A stretch of 64,000 nt of DNA from Apostichopus japonicus. Lineage: Eukaryota; Echinodermata; Holothuroidea; Aspidochirotida; Stichopodidae. The DNA is taken from assembly GCF_037975245.1 (NCBI RefSeq), contig NC_092572.1, positions 14,948,269 to 15,012,268 of the forward strand. The letters are read 5' to 3'. The position numbers and the translations under genes are program-made. Position 1 is the first letter of the stretch, and the number at the start of each line of letters is the position of its first letter. Below the pieces are notes generated by a model that was not told where the DNA came from, did not search any database, and worked only from the letters and a program-made list of their open reading frames with translations. This document shows positions 28,201 to 43,200 of this stretch, piece after piece.

Positions 28201-29370
28201 ATGGACTGAGATATCAGGTGGATTAACTAATACTTACAGCTCCCCGTCTAGGCACTTGCTGTAAAAGATCGGCAAAAGACGTCATCACCCGGGGTTCGAA
28301 CCAGGGATGCAAAAGAGAGTCTCGATCATCAGCTCGTACAGTGCGCCGAGCCATCCCGCCACTGTATGGACTGAGATATCAGGTGGATTAACTAATACTT
28401 ACAGCTCCCCGTCTAGGCACTTGCTGTAAAAGATCGGCAAAAGACGTCATCACCCGGGGTTCGAACCAGGGATGCAAATGAGAGTCTCGATCATCAGCTC
28501 GTACAGTGCGCCGAGCCATCCCGCCACTGTATGGACTGAGATATCAGGTGGATTAACTAATACTTACAGCTCCCCGTCTAGGCACTTGCTGTAAAAGATC
28601 GGCAAAAGACGTCATCACCCGGGGTTCGAACCAGGGATGCAAAAGAGAGTCTCGATCATCAGCTCGTACAGTGCGCCGAGCCATCCCGCCACTGTATGGA
28701 CTGAGATATCAGGTGGATTAACTAATACTTACAGCTCCCCGTCTAGGCACTTGCTGTAAAAGATCGGCAAAAGACGTCATCACCCGGGGTTCGAACCAGG
28801 GATGCAAAAGAGAGTCTCGATCATCAGCTCGTACAGTGCGCCGAGCCATCCCGCCACTGTATGGACTGAGATATCAGGTGGATTAACTAATACTTACAGC
28901 TCCCCGTCTAGGCACTTGCTGTAAAAGATCGGCAAAAGACGTCATCACCCGGGGTTCGAACCAGGGATGCAAAAGAGAGTCTCGATCATCAGCTCGTACA
29001 GTGCGCCGAGCCATCCCGCCACTGTATGGACTGAGATATCAGGTGGATTAACTAATACTTACAGCTCCCCGTCTAGGCACTTGCTGTAAAAGATCGGCAA
29101 AAGACGTCATCACCCGGGGTTCGAACCAGGGATGCAAATGAGAGTCTCGATCATCAGCTCGTACAGTGCGCCGAGCCATCCCGCCACTGTATGGACTGAG
29201 ATATCAGGTGGATTAACTAATACTTACAGCTCCCCGTCTAGGCACTTGCTGTAAAAGATCGGCAAAAGACGTCATCACCCGGGGTTCGAACCAGGGATGC
29301 AAAAGAGAGTCTCGATCATCAGCGCGTACAGTGCGCCGAGCCATCCCGCCACTGTATGGACTGAGATATC
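25246..29370. repeat. Array block 7: 25 monomers with A72, A151 and atatc
   Basis: These are like the end of block 5. A99T occurs twice, at 28,479 and 29,139, four units apart, which suggests a small tetramer duplication. The unit at 29,206 carries the first G119 seen in the array. Ends of atatc create GATATC across this block and the other atatc blocks. Confidence 0.85.
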
Positions 29371-32300
29371 AGGTGGATTAACTAATACTTACAGCTCCCC
29401 GTCTAGGCACTTGCTGTAAAAGATCGGCAAAAGACGTCATCACCCGGGGTTCGAACCAGGGATGCAAAAGAGAGTCTCGATCATCAGCTCGTACAGTGCG
29501 CCGAGCCATCCCGCCACTGTATGGACTGAGACATTAGGTGGATTAACTAATACTTACAGCTCCCCGTCTAGGCACTTGCTGTAAAAGATCGGCAAAAGAC
29601 GTCATCACCCGGGGTTCGAACCAGGGATGCAAAAGAGAGTCTCGATCATCAGCTCGTACAGTGCGCCGAGCCATCCCGCCACTGTATGGACTGAGACATT
29701 AGGTGGATTAACTAATACTTACAGCTCCCCGTCTAGGCACTTGCTGTAAAAGATCGGCAAAAGACGTCATCACCCGGGGTTCGAACCAGGGCTGCAAAAG
29801 AGAGTCTCGATCATCAGCTCGTACAGTGCGCCGAGCCATCCCGCCACTGTATGGACTGAGACATTAGGTGGATTAACTAATACTTACAGCTCCCCGTCTA
29901 GGCACTTGCTGTAAAAGATCGGCAAAAGACGTCATCACCCGGGGTTCGAACCAGGGATGCAAAAGAGAGTCTCGATCATCAGCGCGTACAGTGCGCCGAG
30001 CCATCCCGCCACTGTATGGACTGAGACATTAGGTGGATTAACTAATACTTACAGCTCCCCGTCTAGGCACTTGCTGTAAAAGATCGGCAAAAGACGTCAT
30101 CACCCGGGGTTCGAACCAGGGATGCAAAAGAGAGTCTCGATCATCAGCGCGTACAGTGCGCCGAGCCATCCCGCCACTGTATGGACTGAGACATTAGGTG
30201 GATTAACTAATACTTACAGCTCCCCGTCTAGGCACTTGCTGTAAAAGATCGGCAAAAGACGTCATCACCCGGGGTTCGAACCAGGGATGCAAAAGAGAGT
30301 CTCGATCATCAGCGCGTACAGTGCGCCGAGCCATCCCGCCACTGTATGGACTGAGACATTAGGTGGATTAACTAATACTTACAGCTCCCCGTCTAGGCAC
30401 TTGCTGTAAAAGATCGGCAAAAGACGTCATCACCCGGGGTTCGAACCAGGGATGCAAAAGAGAGTCTCGATCATCAGCGCGTACAGTGCGCCGAGCCATC
30501 CCGCCACTGTATGGACTGAGACATTAGGTGGATTAACTAATACTTACAGCTCCCCGTCTAGGCACTTGCTGTAAAAGATCGGCAAAAGACGTCATCACCC
30601 GGGGTTCGAACCAGGGATGCAAAAGAGAGTCTCGATCATCAGCGCGTACAGTGCGCCGAGCCATCCCGCCACTGTATGGACTGAGACATTAGGTGGATTA
30701 ACTAATACTTACAGCTCCCCGTCTAGGCACTTGCTGTAAAAGATCGGCAAAAGACGTCATCACCCGGGGTTCGAACCAGGGATGCAAAAGAGAGTCTCGA
30801 TCATCAGCGCGTACAGTGCGCCGAGCCATCCCGCCACTGTATGGACTGAGACATTAGGTGGATTAACTAATACTTACAGCTCCCCGTCTAGGCACTTGCT
30901 GTAAAAGATCGGCAAAAGACGTCATCACCCGGGGTTCGAACCAGGGATGCAAAAGAGAGTCTCGATCATCAGCGCGTACAGTGCGCCGAGCCATCCCGCC
31001 ACTGTATGGACTGAGACATTAGGTGGATTAACTAATACTTACAGCTCCCCGTCTAGGCACTTGCTGTAAAAGATCGGCAAAAGACGTCATCACCCGGGGT
31101 TCGAACCAGGGATGCAAAAGAGAGTCTCGATCATCAGCGCGTACAGTGCGCCGAGCCATCCCGCCACTGTATGGACTGAGACATTAGGTGGATTAACTAA
31201 TACTTACAGCTCCCCGTCTAGGCACTTGCTGTAAAAGATCGGCAAAAGACGTCATCACCCGGGGTTCGAACCAGGGATGCAAAAGAGAGTCTCGATCATC
31301 AGCGCGTACAGTGCGCCGAGCCATCCCGCCACTGTATGGACTGAGACATTAGGTGGATTAACTAATACTTACAGCTCCCCGTCTAGGCACTTGCTGTAAA
31401 AGATCGGCAAAAGACGTCATCACCCGGGGTTCGAACCAGGGATGCAAAAGAGAGTCTCGATCATCAGCGCGTACAGTGCGCCGAGCCATCCCGCCACTGT
31501 ATGGACTGAGACATTAGGTGGATTAACTAATACTTACAGCTCCCCGTCTAGGCACTTGCTGTAAAAGATCGGCAAAAGACGTCATCACCCGGGGTTCGAA
31601 CCAGGGATGCAAAAGAGAGTCTCGATCATCAGCGCGTACAGTGCGCCGAGCCATCCCGCCACTGTATGGACTGAGACATTAGGTGGATTAACTAATACTT
31701 ACAGCTCCCCGTCTAGGCACTTGCTGTAAAAGATCGGCAAAAGACGTCATCACCCGGGGTTCGAACCAGGGATGCAAAAGAGAGTCTCGATCATCAGCGC
31801 GTACAGTGCGCCGAGCCATCCCGCCACTGTATGGACTGAGACATTAGGTGGATTAACTAATACTTACAGCTCCCCGTCTAGGCACTTGCTGTAAAAGATC
31901 GGCAAAAGACGTCATCACCCGGGGTTCGAACCAGGGATGCAAAAGAGAGTCTCGATCATCAGCGCGTACAGTGCGCCGAGCCATCCCGCCACTGTATGGA
32001 CTGAGACATTAGGTGGATTAACTAATACTTACAGCTCCCCGTCTAGGCACTTGCTGTAAAAGATCGGCAAAAGACGTCATCACCCGGGGTTCGAACCAGG
32101 GATGCAAAAGAGAGTCTCGATCATCAGCGCGTACAGTGCGCCGAGCCATCCCGCCACTGTATGGACTGAGACATTAGGTGGATTAACTAATACTTACAGC
32201 TCCCCGTCTAGGCACTTGCTGTAAAAGATCGGCAAAAGACGTCATCACCCGGGGTTCGAACCAGGGATGCAAAAGAGAGTCTCGATCATCAGCGCGTACA

Positions 32301-34650
32301 GTGCGCCGAGCCATCCCGCCACTGTATGGACTGAGACATTAGGTGGATTAACTAATACTTACAGCTCCCCGTCTAGGCACTTGCTGTAAAAGATCGGCAA
32401 AAGACGTCATCACCCGGGGTTCGAACCAGGGATGCAAAAGAGAGTCTCGATCATCAGCGCGTACAGTGCGCCGAGCCATCCCGCCACTGTATGGACTGAG
32501 ACATTAGGTGGATTAACTAATACTTACAGCTCCCCGTCTAGGCACTTGCTGTAAAAGATCGGCAAAAGACGTCATCACCCGGGGTTCGAACCAGGGATGC
32601 AAAAGAGAGTCTCGATCATCAGCGCGTACAGTGCGCCGAGCCATCCCGCCACTGTATGGACTGAGACATTAGGTGGATTAACTAATACTTACAGCTCCCC
32701 GTCTAGGCACTTGCTGTAAAAGATCGGCAAAAGACGTCATCACCCGGGGTTCGAACCAGGGATGCAAAAGAGAGTCTCGATCATCAGCGCGTACAGTGCG
32801 CCGAGCCATCCCGCCACTGTATGGACTGAGACATTAGGTGGATTAACTAATACTTACAGCTCCCCGTCTAGGCACTTGCTGTAAAAGATCGGCAAAAGAC
32901 GTCATCACCCGGGGTTCGAACCAGGGATGCAAAAGAGAGTCTCGATCATCAGCGCGTACAGTGCGCCGAGCCATCCCGCCACTGTATGGACTGAGACATT
33001 AGGTGGATTAACTAATACTTACAGCTCCCCGTCTAGGCACTTGCTGTAAAAGATCGGCAAAAGACGTCATCACCCGGGGTTCGAACCAGGGATGCAAAAG
33101 AGAGTCTCGATCATCAGCGCGTACAGTGCGCCGAGCCATCCCGCCACTGTATGGACTGAGACATTAGGTGGATTAACTAATACTTACAGCTCCCCGTCTA
33201 GGCACTTGCTGTAAAAGATCGGCAAAAGACGTCATCACCCGGGGTTCGAACCAGGGATGCAAAAGAGAGTCTCGATCATCAGCGCGTACAGTGCGCCGAG
33301 CCATCCCGCCACTGTATGGACTGAGACATTAGGTGGATTAACTAATACTTACAGCTCCCCGTCTAGGCACTTGCTGTAAAAGATCGGCAAAAGACGTCAT
33401 CACCCGGGGTTCGAACCAGGGATGCAAAAGAGAGTCTCGATCATCAGCGCGTACAGTGCGCCGAGCCATCCCGCCACTGTATGGACTGAGACATTAGGTG
33501 GATTAACTAATACTTACAGCTCCCCGTCTAGGCACTTGCTGTAAAAGATCGGCAAAAGACGTCATCACCCGGGGTTCGAACCAGGGATGCAAAAGAGAGT
33601 CTCGATCATCAGCGCGTACAGTGCGCCGAGCCATCCCGCCACTGTATGGACTGAGACATTAGGTGGATTAACTAATACTTACAGCTCCCCGTCTAGGCAC
33701 TTGCTGTAAAAGATCGGCAAAAGACGTCATCACCCGGGGTTCGAACCAGGGATGCAAAAGAGAGTCTCGATCATCAGCGCGTACAGTGCGCCGAGCCATC
33801 CCGCCACTGTATGGACTGAGACATTAGGTGGATTAACTAATACTTACAGCTCCCCGTCTAGGCACTTGCTGTAAAAGATCGGCAAAAGACGTCATCACCC
33901 GGGGTTCGAACCAGGGATGCAAAAGAGAGTCTCGATCATCAGCGCGTACAGTGCGCCGAGCCATCCCGCCACTGTATGGACTGAGACATTAGGTGGATTA
34001 ACTAATACTTACAGCTCCCCGTCTAGGCACTTGCTGTAAAAGATCGGCAAAAGACGTCATCACCCGGGGTTCGAACCAGGGATGCAAAAGAGAGTCTCGA
34101 TCATCAGCGCGTACAGTGCGCCGAGCCATCCCGCCACTGTATGGACTGAGACATTAGGTGGATTAACTAATACTTACAGCTCCCCGTCTAGGCACTTGCT
34201 GTAAAAGATCGGCAAAAGACGTCATCACCCGGGGTTCGAACCAGGGATGCAAAAGAGAGTCTCGATCATCAGCGCGTACAGTGCGCCGAGCCATCCCGCC
34301 ACTGTATGGACTGAGACATTAGGTGGATTAACTAATACTTACAGCTCCCCGTCTAGGCACTTGCTGTAAAAGATCGGCAAAAGACGTCATCACCCGGGGT
34401 TCGAACCAGGGATGCAAAAGAGAGTCTCGATCATCAGCGCGTACAGTGCGCCGAGCCATCCCGCCACTGTATGGACTGAGACATTAAGTGGATTAACTAA
34501 TACTTACAGCTCCCCGTCTAGGCACTTGCTGTAAAAGATCGGCAAAAGACGTCATCACCCGGGGTTCGAACCAGGGATGCAAAAGAGAGTCTCGATCATC
34601 AGCGCGTACAGTGCGCCGAGCCATCCCGCCACTGTATGGACTGAGACATT
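29371..34650. repeat. Array block 8: 32 monomers with C162 (acatt end), mostly G119
   Basis: From 29,371 the unit end becomes acatt, and this holds for nearly all later units. The first three units keep T119; from 29,866 every unit has G119 (agcgcg). T119G replaces a base of the minus-strand D-stem, so GAGC becomes GCGC and one pair is lost. Private changes are rare: A92C near 29,792 and G2A at 34,487. Confidence 0.9.
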
Positions 34651-35805
34651 AGGTGGATTAACTAATACTTACAGCTCCCCGTCTAGGCACTTGCTGTAAA
34701 AGATCGGCAAAAGACGTCATCACCCGGGGTTCGAACCAGGGATGCAAAAGAGAGTCTCGATCATCAGCGCGAACAGTGCGCCGAGCCATCCCGCCACTGT
34801 ATGGACTGAGACATTAGGTGGATTAACTAATACTTACAGCTCCCCGTCTAGGCACTTGCTGTAAAAGATCGGCAAAAGACGTCATCACCCGGGGTTCGAA
34901 CCAGGGATGCAAAAGAGAGTCTCGATCATCAGCGCGTACAGTGCGCCGAGCCATCCCGCCACTGTATGGACTGAGACATTAGGTGGATTAACTAATACTT
35001 ACAGCTGCCCGTCTAGGCACTTGCTGTAAAAGATCGGCAAAAGACGTCATCACCCGGGGTTCGAACCAGGGATGCAAAAGAGAGTCTCGATCATCAGCGC
35101 GAACAGTGCGCCGAGCCATCCCGCCACTGTATGGACTGAGACATTAGGTGGATTAACTAATACTTACAGCTGCCCGTCTAGGCACTTGCTGTAAAAGATC
35201 GGCAAAAGACGTCATCACCCGGGGTTCGAACCAGGGATGCAAAAGAGAGTCTCGATCATCAGCGCGTACAGTGCGCCGAGCCATCCCGCCACTGTATGGA
35301 CTGAGACATTAGGTGGATTAACTAATACTTACAGCTCCCCGTCTAGGCACTTGCTGTAAAAGATCGGCAAAAGACGTCATCACCCGGGGTTCGAACCAGG
35401 GATGCAAAAGAGAGTCTCGATCATCAGCGCGAACAGTGCGCCGAGCCATCCCGCCACTGTATGGACTGAGACATTAGGTGGATTAACTAATACTTACAGC
35501 TCCCCGTCTAGGCACTTGCTGTAAAAGATCGGCAAAAGACGTCATCACCCGGGGTTCGAACCAGGGATGCAAAAGAGAGTCTCGATCATCAGCGCGTACA
35601 GTGCGCCGAGCCATCCCGCCACTGTATGGACTGAGACATTAAGTGGATTAACTAATACTTACAGCTGCCCGTCTAGGCACTTGCTGTAAAAGATCGGCAA
35701 AAGACGTCATCACCCGGGGTTCGAACCAGGGATGCAAAAGAGAGTCTCGATCATCAGCGCGAACAGTGCGCCGAGCCATCCCGCCACTGTATGGACTGAG
35801 ACATT
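34651..35805. repeat. Array block 9: dimer alternation of A122 and T122 monomers
   Basis: A122 (gaacag) occurs in the units starting at 34,651, 34,981, 35,311 and 35,641, with T122 units between them: a 330-bp higher-order dimer. Position 27 follows a longer four-unit cycle (C, C, G, G), which makes a 660-bp period. G2A occurs at 34,487 and 35,642, seven units apart. Confidence 0.85.
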
Positions 35806-38800
35806 AGGTGGATTAACTAATACTTACAGCTGCCCGTCTAGGCACTTGCTGTAAAAGATCGGCAAAAGACGTCATCACCCGGGGTTCGAACCAGGGATGC
35901 AAAAGAGAGTCTCGATCATCAGCGCGAACAGTGCGCCGAGCCATCCCGCCACTGTATGGACTGAGACATTAGGTGGATTAACTAATACTTACAGCTGCCC
36001 GTCTAGGCACTTGCTGTAAAAGATCGGCAAAAGACGTCATCACCCGGGGTTCGAACCAGGGATGCAAAAGAGAGTCTCGATCATCAGCGCGTACAGTGCG
36101 CCGAGCCATCCCGCCACTGTATGGACTGAGACATTAGGTGGATTAACTAATACTTACAGCTCCCCGTCTAGGCACTTGCTGTTAAAGATCGGCAAAAGAC
36201 GTCATCACCCGGGGTTCGAACCAGGGATGCAAAAGAGAGTCTCGATCATCAGCGCGTACACTGCGCCGAGCCATCCCGCCACTGTATGGACTGAGACATT
36301 AGGTGGATTAACTAATACTTACAGCTCCCCGTCTAGGCACTTGCTGTAAAAGATCGGCAAAAGACGTCATCACCCGGGGTTCGAACCAGGGATGCAAAAG
36401 AGAGTCTCGATCATCAGCGCGTACAGTGCGCCGAGCCATCCCGCCACTGTATGGACTGAGACATCAGGTGGATTAACTAATACTTACAGCTCCCCGTCTA
36501 GGCACTTGCTGTTAAAGATCGGCAAAAGACGTCATCACCCGGGGTTCGAACCAGGGATGCAAAAGAGAGTCTCGATCATCAGCGCGTACAGTGCGCCGAG
36601 CCATCCCGCCACTGTATGGACTGAGATATCAGGTGGATTAACTAATACTTACAGCTCCCCGTCTAGGCACTTGCTGTAAAAGATCGGCAAAAGACGTCAT
36701 CACCCGGGGTTCGAACCAGGGATGCAAAAGAGAGTCTCGATCATCAGCGCGTACAGTGCGCCGAGCCATCCCGCCACTGTATGGACTGAGACATTAGGTG
36801 GATTAACTAATACTTACAGCTCCCCGTCTAGGCACTTGCTGTAAAAGATCGGCAAAAGACGTCATCACCCGGGGTTCGAACCAGGGATGCAAAAGAGAGT
36901 CTCGATCATCAGCGCGAACAGTGCGCCGAGCCATCCCGCCACTGTATGGACTGAGACATTAGGTGGATTAACTAATACTTACAGCTGCCCGTCTAGGCAC
37001 TTGCTGTAAAAGATCGGCAAAAGACGTCATCACCCGGGGTTCGAACCAGGGATGCAAAAGAGAGTCTCGATCATCAGCGCGTACAGTGCGCCGAGCCATC
37101 CCGCCACTGTATGGACTGAGACATTAGGTGGATTAACTAATACTTACAGCTCCCCGTCTAGGCACTTGCTGTTAAAGATCGGCAAAAGACGTCATCACCC
37201 GGGGTTCGAACCAGGGATGCAAAAGAGAGTCTCGATCATCAGCGCGTACACTGCGCCGAGCCATCCCGCCACTGTATGGACTGAGACATTAGGTGGATTA
37301 ACTAATACTTACAGCTCCCCGTCTAGGCACTTGCTGTAAAAGATCGGCAAAAGACGTCATCACCCGGGGTTCGAACCAGGGATGCAAAAGAGAGTCTCGA
37401 TCATCAGCGCGTACAGTGCGCCGAGCCATCCCGCCACTGTATGGACTGAGACATTAGGTGGATTAACTAATACTTACAGCTCCCCGTCTAGGCACTTGCT
37501 GTTAAAGATCGGCAAAAGACGTCATCACCCGGGGTTCGAACCAGGGATGCAAAAGAGAGTCTCGATCATCAGCGCGTACAGTGCGCCGAGCCATCCCGCC
37601 ACTGTATGGACTGAGACATTAGGTGGATTAACTAATACTTACAGCTCCCCGTCTAGGCACTTGCTGTTAAAGATCGGCAAAAGACGTCATCACCCGGGGT
37701 TCGAACCAGGGATGCAAAAGAGAGTCTCGATCATCAGCGCGTACAGTGCGCCGAGCCATCCCGCCACTGTATGGACTGAGACATTAGGTGGATTAACTAA
37801 TACTTACAGCTCCCCGTCTAGGCACTTGCTGTAAAAGATCGGCAAAAGACGTCATCACCCGGGGTTCGAACCAGGGATGCAAAAGAGAGTCTCGATCATC
37901 AGCGCGTACAGTGCGCCGAGCCATCCCGCCACTGTATGGACTGAGACATTAGGTGGATTAACTAATACTTACAGCTCCCCGTCTAGGCACTTGCTGTAAA
38001 AGATCGGCAAAAGACGTCATCACCCGGGGTTCGAACCAGGGATGCAAAAGAGAGTCTCGATCATCAGCGCGTACAGTGCGCCGAGCCATCCCGCCACTGT
38101 ATGGACTGAGACATTAGGTGGATTAACTAATACTTACAGCTCCCCGTCTAGGCACTTGCTGTAAAAGATCGGCAAAAGACGTCATCACCCGGGGTTCGAA
38201 CCAGGGATGCAAAAGAGAGTCTCGATCATCAGCGCGAACAGTGCGCCGAGCCATCCCGCCACTGTATGGACTGAGACATTAGGTGGATTAACTAATACTT
38301 ACAGCTCCCCGTCTAGGCACTTGCTGTAAAAGATCGGCAAAAGACGTCATCACCCGGGGTTCGAACCAGGGATGCAAAAGAGAGTCTCGATCATCAGCGC
38401 GTACAGTGCGCCGAGCCATCCCGCCACTGTATGGACTGAGACATTAGGTGGATTAACTAATACTTACAGCTCCCCGTCTAGGCACTTGCTGTAAAAGATC
38501 GGCAAAAGACGTCATCACCCGGGGTTCGAACCAGGGATGCAAAAGAGAGTCTCGATCATCAGCGCGAACAGTGCGCCGAGCCATCCCGCCACTGTATGGA
38601 CTGAGACATTAGGTGGATTAACTAATACTTACAGCTGCCCGTCTAGGCACTTGCTGTAAAAGATCGGCAAAAGACGTCATCACCCGGGGTTCGAACCAGG
38701 GATGCAAAAGAGAGTCTCGATCATCAGCGCGTACAGTGCGCCGAGCCATCCCGCCACTGTATGGACTGAGACATTAGGTGGATTAACTAATACTTACAGC

Positions 38801-40260
38801 TCCCCGTCTAGGCACTTGCTGTTAAAGATCGGCAAAAGACGTCATCACCCGGGGTTCGAACCAGGGATGCAAAAGAGAGTCTCGATCATCAGCGCGTACA
38901 CTGCGCCGAGCCATCCCGCCACTGTATGGACTGAGACATTAGGTGGATTAACTAATACTTACAGCTCCCCGTCTAGGCACTTGCTGTAAAAGATCGGCAA
39001 AAGACGTCATCACCCGGGGTTCGAACCAGGGATGCAAAAGAGAGTCTCGATCATCAGCGCGTACAGTGCGCCGAGCCATCCCGCCACTGTATGGACTGAG
39101 ACATTAGGTGGATTAACTAATACTTACAGCTCCCCGTCTAGGCACTTGCTGTTAAAGATCGGCAAAAGACGTCATCACCCGGGGTTCGAACCAGGGATGC
39201 AAAAGAGAGTCTCGATCATCAGCGCGTACAGTGCGCCGAGCCATCACGCCACTGTATGGACTGAGACATCAGGTGGATTAACTAATACTTACAGCTCCCC
39301 GTCTAGGCACTTGCTGTTAAAGATCGGCAAAAGACGTCATCACCCGGGGTTCGAACCAGGGATGCAAAAGAGAGTCTCGATCATCAGCTCGTACAGTGCG
39401 CCGAGCCATCCCGCCACTGTATGGACTGAGATATCAGGTGGATTAACTAATACTTACAGCTCCCCGTCTAGGCACTTGCTGTAAAAGATCGGCAAAAGAC
39501 GTCATCACCCGGGGTTCGAACCAGGGATGCAAAAGAGAGTCTCGATCATCAGCGCGTACAGTGCGCCGAGCCATCCCGCCACTGTATGGACTGAGACATT
39601 AGGTGGATTAACTAATACTTACAGCTCCCCGTCTAGGCACTTGCTGTAAAAGATCGGCAAAAGACGTCATCACCCGGGGTTCGAACCAGGGATGCAAAAG
39701 AGAGTCTCGATCATCAGCGCGAACAGTGCGCCGAGCCATCCCGCCACTGTATGGACTGAGACATTAGGTGGATTAACTAATACTTACAGCTGCCCGTCTA
39801 GGCACTTGCTGTAAAAGATCGGCAAAAGACGTCATCACCCGGGGTTCGAACCAGGGATGCAAAAGAGAGTCTCGATCATCAGCGCGTACAGTGCGCCGAG
39901 CCATCCCGCCACTGTATGGACTGAGACATTAGGTGGATTAACTAATACTTACAGCTCCCCGTCTAGGCACTTGCTGTTAAAGATCGGCAAAAGACGTCAT
40001 CACCCGGGGTTCGAACCAGGGATGCAAAAGAGAGTCTCGATCATCAGCGCGTACACTGCGCCGAGCCATCCCGCCACTGTATGGACTGAGACATTAGGTG
40101 GATTAACTAATACTTACAGCTCCCCGTCTAGGCACTTGCTGTAAAAGATCGGCAAAAGACGTCATCACCCGGGGTTCGAACCAGGGATGCAAAAGAGAGT
40201 CTCGATCATCAGCGCGTACAGTGCGCCGAGCCATCCCGCCACTGTATGGACTGAGACATT
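35806..40260. repeat. Array block 10: irregular higher-order cassettes with A122, G27, C126 and T48
   Basis: An ordered cassette begins at 35,806, 36,796, 38,446 and 39,601: an A122 unit, a G27 unit, a unit with T48 plus C126, an A48 unit, then one or more T48 units. Cassette starts are 6, 10 and 7 monomers apart. The trailing T48 run is 1, 2, 2 and then 19 units long; the last run is the next block. Units near 36,301-36,630 and 39,106-39,435 also share rare acatc and atatc ends. Confidence 0.85.
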
Positions 40261-43200
40261 AGGTGGATTAACTAATACTTACAGCTCCCCGTCTAGGCAC
40301 TTGCTGTTAAAGATCGGCAAAAGACGTCATCACCCGGGGTTCGAACCAGGGATGCAAAAGAGAGTCTCGATCATCAGCGCGTACAGTGCGCCGAGCCATC
40401 CCGCCACTGTATGGACTGAGACATTAGGTGGATTAACTAATACTTACAGCTCCCCGTCTAGGCACTTGCTGTTAAAGATCGGCAAAAGACGTCATCACCC
40501 GGGGTTCGAACCAGGGATGCAAAAGAGAGTCTCGATCATCAGCGCGTACAGTGCGCCGAGCCATCCCGCCACTGTATGGACTGAGACATTAGGTGGATTA
40601 ACTAATACTTACAGCTCCCCGTCTAGGCACTTGCTGTTAAAGATCGGCAAAAGACGTCATCACCCGGGGTTCGAACCAGGGATGCAAAAGAGAGTCTCGA
40701 TCATCAGCGCGTACAGTGCGCCGAGCCATCCCGCCACTGTATGGACTGAGACATTAGGTGGATTAACTAATACTTACAGCTCCCCGTCTAGGCACTTGCT
40801 GTTAAAGATCGGCAAAAGACGTCATCACCCGGGGTTCGAACCAGGGATGCAAAAGAGAGTCTCGATCATCAGCGCGTACAGTGCGCCGAGCCATCCCGCC
40901 ACTGTATGGACTGAGACATTAGGTGGATTAACTAATACTTACAGCTCCCCGTCTAGGCACTTGCTGTTAAAGATCGGCAAAAGACGTCATCACCCGGGGT
41001 TCGAACCAGGGATGCAAAAGAGAGTCTCGATCATCAGCGCGTACAGTGCGCCGAGCCATCCCGCCACTGTATGGACTGAGACATTAGGTGGATTAACTAA
41101 TACTTACAGCTCCCCGTCTAGGCACTTGCTGTTAAAGATCGGCAAAAGACGTCATCACCCGGGGTTCGAACCAGGGATGCAAAAGAGAGTCTCGATCATC
41201 AGCGCGTACAGTGCGCCGAGCCATCCCGCCACTGTATGGACTGAGACATTAGGTGGATTAACTAATACTTACAGCTCCCCGTCTAGGCACTTGCTGTTAA
41301 AGATCGGCAAAAGACGTCATCACCCGGGGTTCGAACCAGGGATGCAAAAGAGAGTCTCGATCATCAGCGCGTACAGTGCGCCGAGCCATCCCGCCACTGT
41401 ATGGACTGAGACATTAGGTGGATTAACTAATACTTACAGCTCCCCGTCTAGGCACTTGCTGTTAAAGATCGGCAAAAGACGTCATCACCCGGGGTTCGAA
41501 CCAGGGATGCAAAAGAGAGTCTCGATCATCAGCGCGTACAGTGCGCCGAGCCATCCCGCCACTGTATGGACTGAGACATTAGGTGGATTAACTAATACTT
41601 ACAGCTCCCCGTCTAGGCACTTGCTGTTAAAGATCGGCAAAAGACGTCATCACCCGGGGTTCGAACCAGGGATGCAAAAGAGAGTCTCGATCATCAGCGC
41701 GTACAGTGCGCCGAGCCATCCCGCCACTGTATGGACTGAGACATTAGGTGGATTAACTAATACTTACAGCTCCCCGTCTAGGCACTTGCTGTTAAAGATC
41801 GGCAAAAGACGTCATCACCCGGGGTTCGAACCAGGGATGCAAAAGAGAGTCTCGATCATCAGCGCGTACAGTGCGCCGAGCCATCCCGCCACTGTATGGA
41901 CTGAGACATTAGGTGGATTAACTAATACTTACAGCTCCCCGTCTAGGCACTTGCTGTTAAAGATCGGCAAAAGACGTCATCACCCGGGGTTCGAACCAGG
42001 GATGCAAAAGAGAGTCTCGATCATCAGCGCGTACAGTGCGCCGAGCCATCCCGCCACTGTATGGACTGAGACATTAGGTGGATTAACTAATACTTACAGC
42101 TCCCCGTCTAGGCACTTGCTGTTAAAGATCGGCAAAAGACGTCATCACCCGGGGTTCGAACCAGGGATGCAAAAGAGAGTCTCGATCATCAGCGCGTACA
42201 GTGCGCCGAGCCATCCCGCCACTGTATGGACTGAGACATTAGGTGGATTAACTAATACTTACAGCTCCCCGTCTAGGCACTTGCTGTTAAAGATCGGCAA
42301 AAGACGTCATCACCCGGGGTTCGAACCAGGGATGCAAAAGAGAGTCTCGATCATCAGCGCGTACAGTGCGCCGAGCCATCCCGCCACTGTATGGACTGAG
42401 ACATTAGGTGGATTAACTAATACTTACAGCTCCCCGTCTAGGCACTTGCTGTTAAAGATCGGCAAAAGACGTCATCACCCGGGGTTCGAACCAGGGATGC
42501 AAAAGAGAGTCTCGATCATCAGCGCGTACAGTGCGCCGAGCCATCCCGCCACTGTATGGACTGAGACATTAGGTGGATTAACTAATACTTACAGCTCCCC
42601 GTCTAGGCACTTGCTGTTAAAGATCGGCAAAAGACGTCATCACCCGGGGTTCGAACCAGGGATGCAAAAGAGAGTCTCGATCATCAGCGCGTACAGTGCG
42701 CCGAGCCATCCCGCCACTGTATGGACTGAGACATTAGGTGGATTAACTAATACTTACAGCTCCCCGTCTAGGCACTTGCTGTTAAAGATCGGCAAAAGAC
42801 GTCATCACCCGGGGTTCGAACCAGGGATGCAAAAGAGAGTCTCGATCATCAGCGCGTACAGTGCGCCGAGCCATCCCGCCACTGTATGGACTGAGACATT
42901 AGGTGGATTAACTAATACTTACAGCTCCCCGTCTAGGCACTTGCTGTTAAAGATCGGCAAAAGACGTCATCACCCGGGGTTCGAACCAGGGATGCAAAAG
43001 AGAGTCTCGATCATCAGCGCGTACAGTGCGCCGAGCCATCCCGCCACTGTATGGACTGAGACCTTAGGTGGATTAACTAATACTTACAGCTCCCCGTCTA
43101 GGCACTTGCTGTTAAAGATCGGCAAAAGACGTCATCACCCGGGGTTCGAACCAGGGATGCAAAAGAGAGTCTCGATCATCAGCGCGTACAGTGCGCCGAG

